Source: Aquificaceae bacterium
GTDB lineage: Bacteria > Aquificota > Aquificia > Aquificales > Aquificaceae
NCBI GenBank assembly: GCA_027014185.1
Contig: JALWEK010000169.1
Location: 1 to 8,331 of the forward strand
Reading direction: 5' to 3'
Length of the DNA stretch: 8,331 bases
The position numbers and the translations under genes are program-made. This document shows, piece by piece, positions 5,830-8,331 of this stretch. The first letter of the stretch is position 1, and each line of letters begins with the position of its first letter. The notes under the pieces were generated by a model. The model ran no database searches. It was given only the letters and a program-made list of their open reading frames with translations, and had not been told where the DNA came from.

Positions 5830-6298
5830 CCAGCTTTCCCAAAAGAACCACACACATACAGGCCATACCCTTAGCCTCGCAGAAGCCCTCTCTCCGCTTA
5901 CCCTTGATCGATATGTTCTCCGACGGTATCCCGAGGAGTTTGGAGAGACTTTCCTTGATAGCACTTTTATGGGGAGATACCTTCGGTTCGTCCGCTATCA
6001 GGACGCAGTCCAGGTTAAAGATCTCATACCCTTTGTCCCTCACCCTCCTGAGGGCTTCCTCTAAGAATAGCCTTGAGGAGGCCCCTTTCCATCTTTCATC
6101 TTTGTCACTGAAGAGCTCCCCAATATCAGGCTCACCGAGGGCGCCGAGGATAGCGTCGGTTACGGCGTGAAGGAGCACGTCCCCGTCCGAATGCCCTCTG
6201 AGTCCGTAGGGAAAGTCTATTTTTAGGCCTCCAAGGTACAGGGTCTTTCCTTCTTCGAACTCGTGGGAGTCGAAGCCAAGACCCACCTTCACCTTCAT
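5819..6298 (-). CDS. ispF: 2-C-methyl-D-erythritol 2,4-cyclodiphosphate synthase
   Basis: Fifth enzyme of the MEP pathway of isoprenoid precursors; it cyclises CDP-methylerythritol 2-phosphate with loss of CMP. The 159-aa length is normal for this trimeric zinc enzyme. Metal ligands Asp10 and His12 (FDSH) and His44 (GHSDGDVLLHAVTDAILGA) are present, as are DIGELF and the SDKD loop, and LDCVLIADEPKVSPH matches the family. In the C-terminal motif the usual TTTEGLGF is KRREGFC here: Glu137 is kept, but the threonines that normally contact the diphosphate are replaced by Lys-Arg-Arg. The start at 6298 overlaps the pyrB stop as ATGA; a GTG 12 nt upstream would add only four residues. Function is very likely intact because the metal ligands remain. 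Confidence 0.94.
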   Translation of the reverse strand: MKVKVGLGFDSHEFEEGKTLYLGGLKIDFPYGLRGHSDGDVLLHAVTDAILGALGEPDIGELFSDKDERWKGASSRLFLEEALRRVRDKGYEIFNLDCVLIADEPKVSPHKSAIKESLSKLLGIPSENISIKGKRREGFCEAKGMACMCVVLLGKLDEG

Positions 6299-7176
6299 CC
6301 CAGGCACCACTTGAGGACAGCCTTTCTTATTAAGAGACCGTTCCTCACCTGCTTAAGAACTAGAGACTTCTCCGAGTAAAGGACATCCCCTGAGATGTCC
6401 ACCTCCCTGTTCACAGGACCAGGATGCATGAAGAAACCCTTGAGCTTCTTGTACCTTTCCCTTGTCAGTCCGAACTGCTCGAAGTAGCTCTTTTCAGAAG
6501 GAACCAGATTCTCCTTCTGCCTCTCCTTCTGGAGACGGAGCCATATAACGAGATCAGCCCACTCTATACCGTCGTCCACACTGTCGAAGACCTTCTCAAC
6601 GTCGAAAACATCGATACCCCTCGGTATCAGGGTCCTGGGGCCGCAGACCGATACCTTAGCCCCGAACATACTGAACAGGGGAGCTCCGGATCGGAAGACC
6701 CTGCTGTGATGTATGTCCCCCACATACAAGACCTTGAGGCCTTCTATATCACCGTAAGCCTCCTTCACCGTGAACAGATCTATAAGCCCTTGGGTAGGAT
6801 GCTGATGGGTCCCATCCCCGGCGTTTATTAGGGAAAGGTCTATATCCCTTACTAATCCCTCGTAGGGAAACAGGACGAAGGGAACCCTGAACACCACACT
6901 GCTAAAACCCAAGGCTTCGAAGGTCTTTAGGGTATCGAAGAAGCTCTCACCCTTGACTATCGAGCTGCTATCCCCCAGGACGCTGAAGGTCTCAAGTCCA
7001 AGCTCCCTGCAGGCCTTCTCGAAGGATATCCTCGTCCTTGTGGAGGGTTCCAGGAAAAGCAAGACAACGCTTCCCTTAAGGTTTTCCGTTTTCCCCTTCT
7101 TAAGGGATCCTGCTATGTCCAGGATCTCCTCCACCTGCTCTCTGGAGAGGTCTCTGACGGATATAAGGCTTCCCAT
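6295..7176 (-). CDS. pyrB: Aspartate carbamoyltransferase catalytic subunit
   Basis: Catalyses the committed step of pyrimidine synthesis: carbamoyl phosphate plus L-aspartate gives N-carbamoyl-aspartate. The 293 residues cover both domains. Carbamoyl-phosphate contacts are Ser45-Thr-Arg-Thr48 (EPSTRTRISFE), the mobile loop SSIVKGESFFDTL with Lys75, and THQHPTQ at 123-129. Aspartate-side motifs are RLQ at 214-216 and HPGPVNR at 251-257. No regulatory pyrI or dihydroorotase gene is adjacent; in Aquifex aeolicus the catalytic chain is known to assemble with a separately encoded PyrC, so the same is plausible here. It is the first gene of the minus-strand row and overlaps ispF by 4 nt. GGGGAG lies only 2 nt before the ATG, closer than usual. 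The promoter must lie in the 106-bp gap shared with divergent iscU; TAAAAT at 7195-7190 is a possible -10, but no convincing -35 is visible. Confidence 0.95.
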   Translation of the reverse strand: MGSLISVRDLSREQVEEILDIAGSLKKGKTENLKGSVVLLFLEPSTRTRISFEKACRELGLETFSVLGDSSSIVKGESFFDTLKTFEALGFSSVVFRVPFVLFPYEGLVRDIDLSLINAGDGTHQHPTQGLIDLFTVKEAYGDIEGLKVLYVGDIHHSRVFRSGAPLFSMFGAKVSVCGPRTLIPRGIDVFDVEKVFDSVDDGIEWADLVIWLRLQKERQKENLVPSEKSYFEQFGLTRERYKKLKGFFMHPGPVNREVDISGDVLYSEKSLVLKQVRNGLLIRKAVLKWCLG

Positions 7177-7282
7177 AACTCCCCGAGATATTTTAACCTA
7201 TTGACTTCCATCATAACTGAGACTGACGGTGAGAGGATATTTAATTATGAAAATTGTAAAATCTTAAGATGGAGGTGCTGAG
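7177..7282. promoter_or_regulatory. Divergent promoter region between pyrB and iscU
   Basis: This AT-rich 106-bp gap must hold the start signals of both directions. For iscU the best pair is CTGACG (7223-7228) and TATGAA (7246-7251), 17 bp apart but only four of six matches each. TTGACT at 7201-7206 is a better -35 but has no -10 at the right distance. The iscU Shine-Dalgarno GGAGGTG (7271-7277) is strong. No clear dyad operator was found. Confidence 0.4.
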
Positions 7283-7750
7283 ATGAGTTTTGAATACAAC
7301 GAGAAGGTTCTTGATCACTTCTTGAACCCTAGGAACGTTGGTGTCTTGGAGGATGCGAACGGGGTCGGTCAGTGTGGTAACCCTGCCTGTGGAGACGCGA
7401 TGCTCTTTACCATAAAGGTAAACCCTGAAAACGACGTTATAGAGGACGTTAGGTTCAAAACCTTCGGATGCGGTTCGGCTATAGCGGTCAGCTCCCAGCT
7501 CACCGAGATGATAAAGGGCAAGGACATAAATTACGCCCTTAACCTCACATACAAGGACATATTCGACGAGCTCGGTGGACTTCCACCCCAGAAGATACAC
7601 TGCACCAACCTCGGACTCGAGACCCTGCACGTTGCCATAAAGGACTACCTGATGAAGCAGGGAAGGGAAGAGGAAGCGGCCAAGATACCCGACTGTTACG
7701 AAGAGGAGGAAGAGGAAGAGCAGGGCGAGTTCGAGTTCCTGAGCACCTAA
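7283..7750 (+). CDS. iscU: Fe-S cluster scaffold protein IscU (NifU N-terminal type)
   Basis: A 155-aa scaffold on which Fe-S clusters are built before transfer to client proteins. The three conserved cysteines are Cys36 in GNPACGD, Cys63 in FGCGSAIA and Cys107 in KIHC. Asp38, which helps release the cluster, is also present. The chaperone-recognition motif LPPVK of proteobacterial IscU reads LPPQK here. The protein ends in an acidic tail with seven consecutive Glu after about residue 138, and has extra cysteines at 31 and 138. Aquifex aeolicus IscU, known as a trimer holding a [2Fe-2S] cluster, is the closest family member by recall. The start is supported by GGAGGTG 5 nt upstream. No cysteine desulfurase or chaperone gene is in the window. 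The following PP-loop gene begins 1 nt after the stop. Confidence 0.95.
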   Translation: MSFEYNEKVLDHFLNPRNVGVLEDANGVGQCGNPACGDAMLFTIKVNPENDVIEDVRFKTFGCGSAIAVSSQLTEMIKGKDINYALNLTYKDIFDELGGLPPQKIHCTNLGLETLHVAIKDYLMKQGREEEAAKIPDCYEEEEEEEQGEFEFLST

Positions 7751-7751
7751 A

Positions 7752-8331
7752 ATGGGTAATATCAGGGCTGTCGCACTGCTCAGTGGAGGGCTCGACAGCA
7801 CCCTAGCTGTCCGCCTCGTCCAGGAACAGGGGATAGAGGTCAAGGCCCTCCACTTCTACACAGGTTTCTGCATAACCGAACACAAGAGGCGCCTTGGCCT
7901 TACCAAGGAGGACGGGCAGCAGTATGTCAATCCTGCGTTGAAGGCGGCAGCCCGTCTCGGTGTTCCCTTAGAGATAGTGGACATCTCTCAGGAGTACTAC
8001 GACATAGTCCTCAACCCCAGGTTCGGCTACGGTAAGAACGTCAATCCGTGCATAGACTGTAGGATCTTCATGCTTAAGAAAGCCAAGGAGATAATGGAAA
8101 AAGAAGGTTACCACTTCGTGGTGACGGGAGAGGTCCTCTACCAGAGGCCCATGAGCCAGACCCCGGAAAGGCTCAAACTTATAGAGAAAGAGTCCGGCCT
8201 CGAGGGCTACATCCTGAGGCCTCTCTCCGCCAAGGTCCTGCCCCCCACCATACCCGAGATAAAGGGCTGCATAGACAGGGAGAAGCTCTACGGGATAATA
8301 GGCAGGAGCAGGAAGACGCAGACGGAGCTGG
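7752..8331 (+). CDS. PP-loop ATPase of the MnmA/ThiI tRNA-thiolation superfamily, partial
   Basis: The first 193 residues of a protein that continues beyond the right edge. SGGLDS at 11-16 is the ATP-pyrophosphatase loop, which activates a nucleobase by adenylation. NPCIDC at 98-103 resembles the NPCVxCN motif of MnmA, with Cys100 and Cys103. Further on are VVTGEVLYQRP, LRPLSAKVLPPT and GRSRKTQ, features of a group of short MnmA/ThiI-like proteins in deep-branching and anaerobic bacteria often annotated as tRNA thiouridylase. The length of MnmA's later domains cannot be checked here. Cys40 and Cys173 are also present and, with Cys100/103, could bind a metal or Fe-S cluster. The start at 7752 is 1 nt after the iscU stop, without a good Shine-Dalgarno, so re-initiation after iscU is likely. 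Exact target base and position are unknown; true MnmA or a QueC-like enzyme is less likely. Confidence 0.8.
   Translation, partial: MGNIRAVALLSGGLDSTLAVRLVQEQGIEVKALHFYTGFCITEHKRRLGLTKEDGQQYVNPALKAAARLGVPLEIVDISQEYYDIVLNPRFGYGKNVNPCIDCRIFMLKKAKEIMEKEGYHFVVTGEVLYQRPMSQTPERLKLIEKESGLEGYILRPLSAKVLPPTIPEIKGCIDREKLYGIIGRSRKTQTEL

Noticed and set aside
5830..5964. Longer N-terminus for the patatin-like protein (45 extra residues)
   Set aside because: The extra part lies wholly within ispF in another frame, is Arg/Trp-rich and unlike the family; the patatin fold starts exactly at MRVNLVL.
7201..7206. TTGACT as the -35 of iscU
   Set aside because: No -10-like hexamer occurs 16-18 bp downstream.
7241..7843. 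200-codon minus-strand open frame opposite iscU
   Set aside because: Antisense to a certain IscU gene and spanning its promoter region; its composition reflects the opposite strand's codons.

Overview
The window looks like chromosomal DNA of a thermophilic, chemolithoautotrophic bacterium of the Aquificales (Aquifex / Hydrogenobacter / Hydrogenivirga / Thermocrinis type). The reasons are the Lys- and Glu-rich, compact proteins, the Aquifex-like IscU with LPPQK and a poly-Glu tail, a 293-aa PyrB without a regulatory subunit, a separate biotinylated carboxyltransferase subunit of the PycB/OadA/CfiA family, a short HisZ-dependent HisG, and tightly overlapping genes from unrelated pathways. No RNA genes, insertion sequences, CRISPR arrays or phage genes are visible. 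Species identity is inference.

Region 1 (1-2583): a LysR-type regulator on the minus strand, cut by the left edge, is divergent from a two-gene plus-strand unit. That unit encodes an exported two-domain rhodanese-type sulfurtransferase and an outer-membrane porin-like beta-barrel. The 71-bp divergent gap holds a perfect dyad of the LysR T-N11-A type and a near-consensus promoter ending almost at the sulfurtransferase ATG. Together they suggest a regulated envelope module, perhaps for sulfur compounds.

Region 2 (2573-7176, minus strand, transcribed right to left): pyrB (pyrimidines), ispF (isoprenoids), a patatin-like hydrolase, a 616-aa biotin carboxyltransferase subunit and hisG (histidine). 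The genes overlap by 4 or 11 nt, except for a 51-bp gap before the carboxyltransferase, which holds a likely internal promoter and a good Shine-Dalgarno. The carboxyltransferase keeps its catalytic and metal-binding residues but has unusual neighbouring residues, which leaves open whether it acts on pyruvate, oxaloacetate or 2-oxoglutarate. hisG and the porin gene converge and overlap by 11 bp at their 3' ends.

Region 3 (7177-8331): a 106-bp divergent gap, then plus-strand iscU (Fe-S scaffold) followed after 1 nt by a PP-loop ATPase of the MnmA/ThiI thiolation superfamily, which runs off the right edge. The pairing suggests Fe-S cluster supply coupled to tRNA thiolation. There is no gene-free stretch longer than about 110 bp. 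The content is mostly housekeeping. The points most worth a second look are the regulator/sulfurtransferase/porin module, the unusual carboxyltransferase active site, and the iscU/PP-loop pair.
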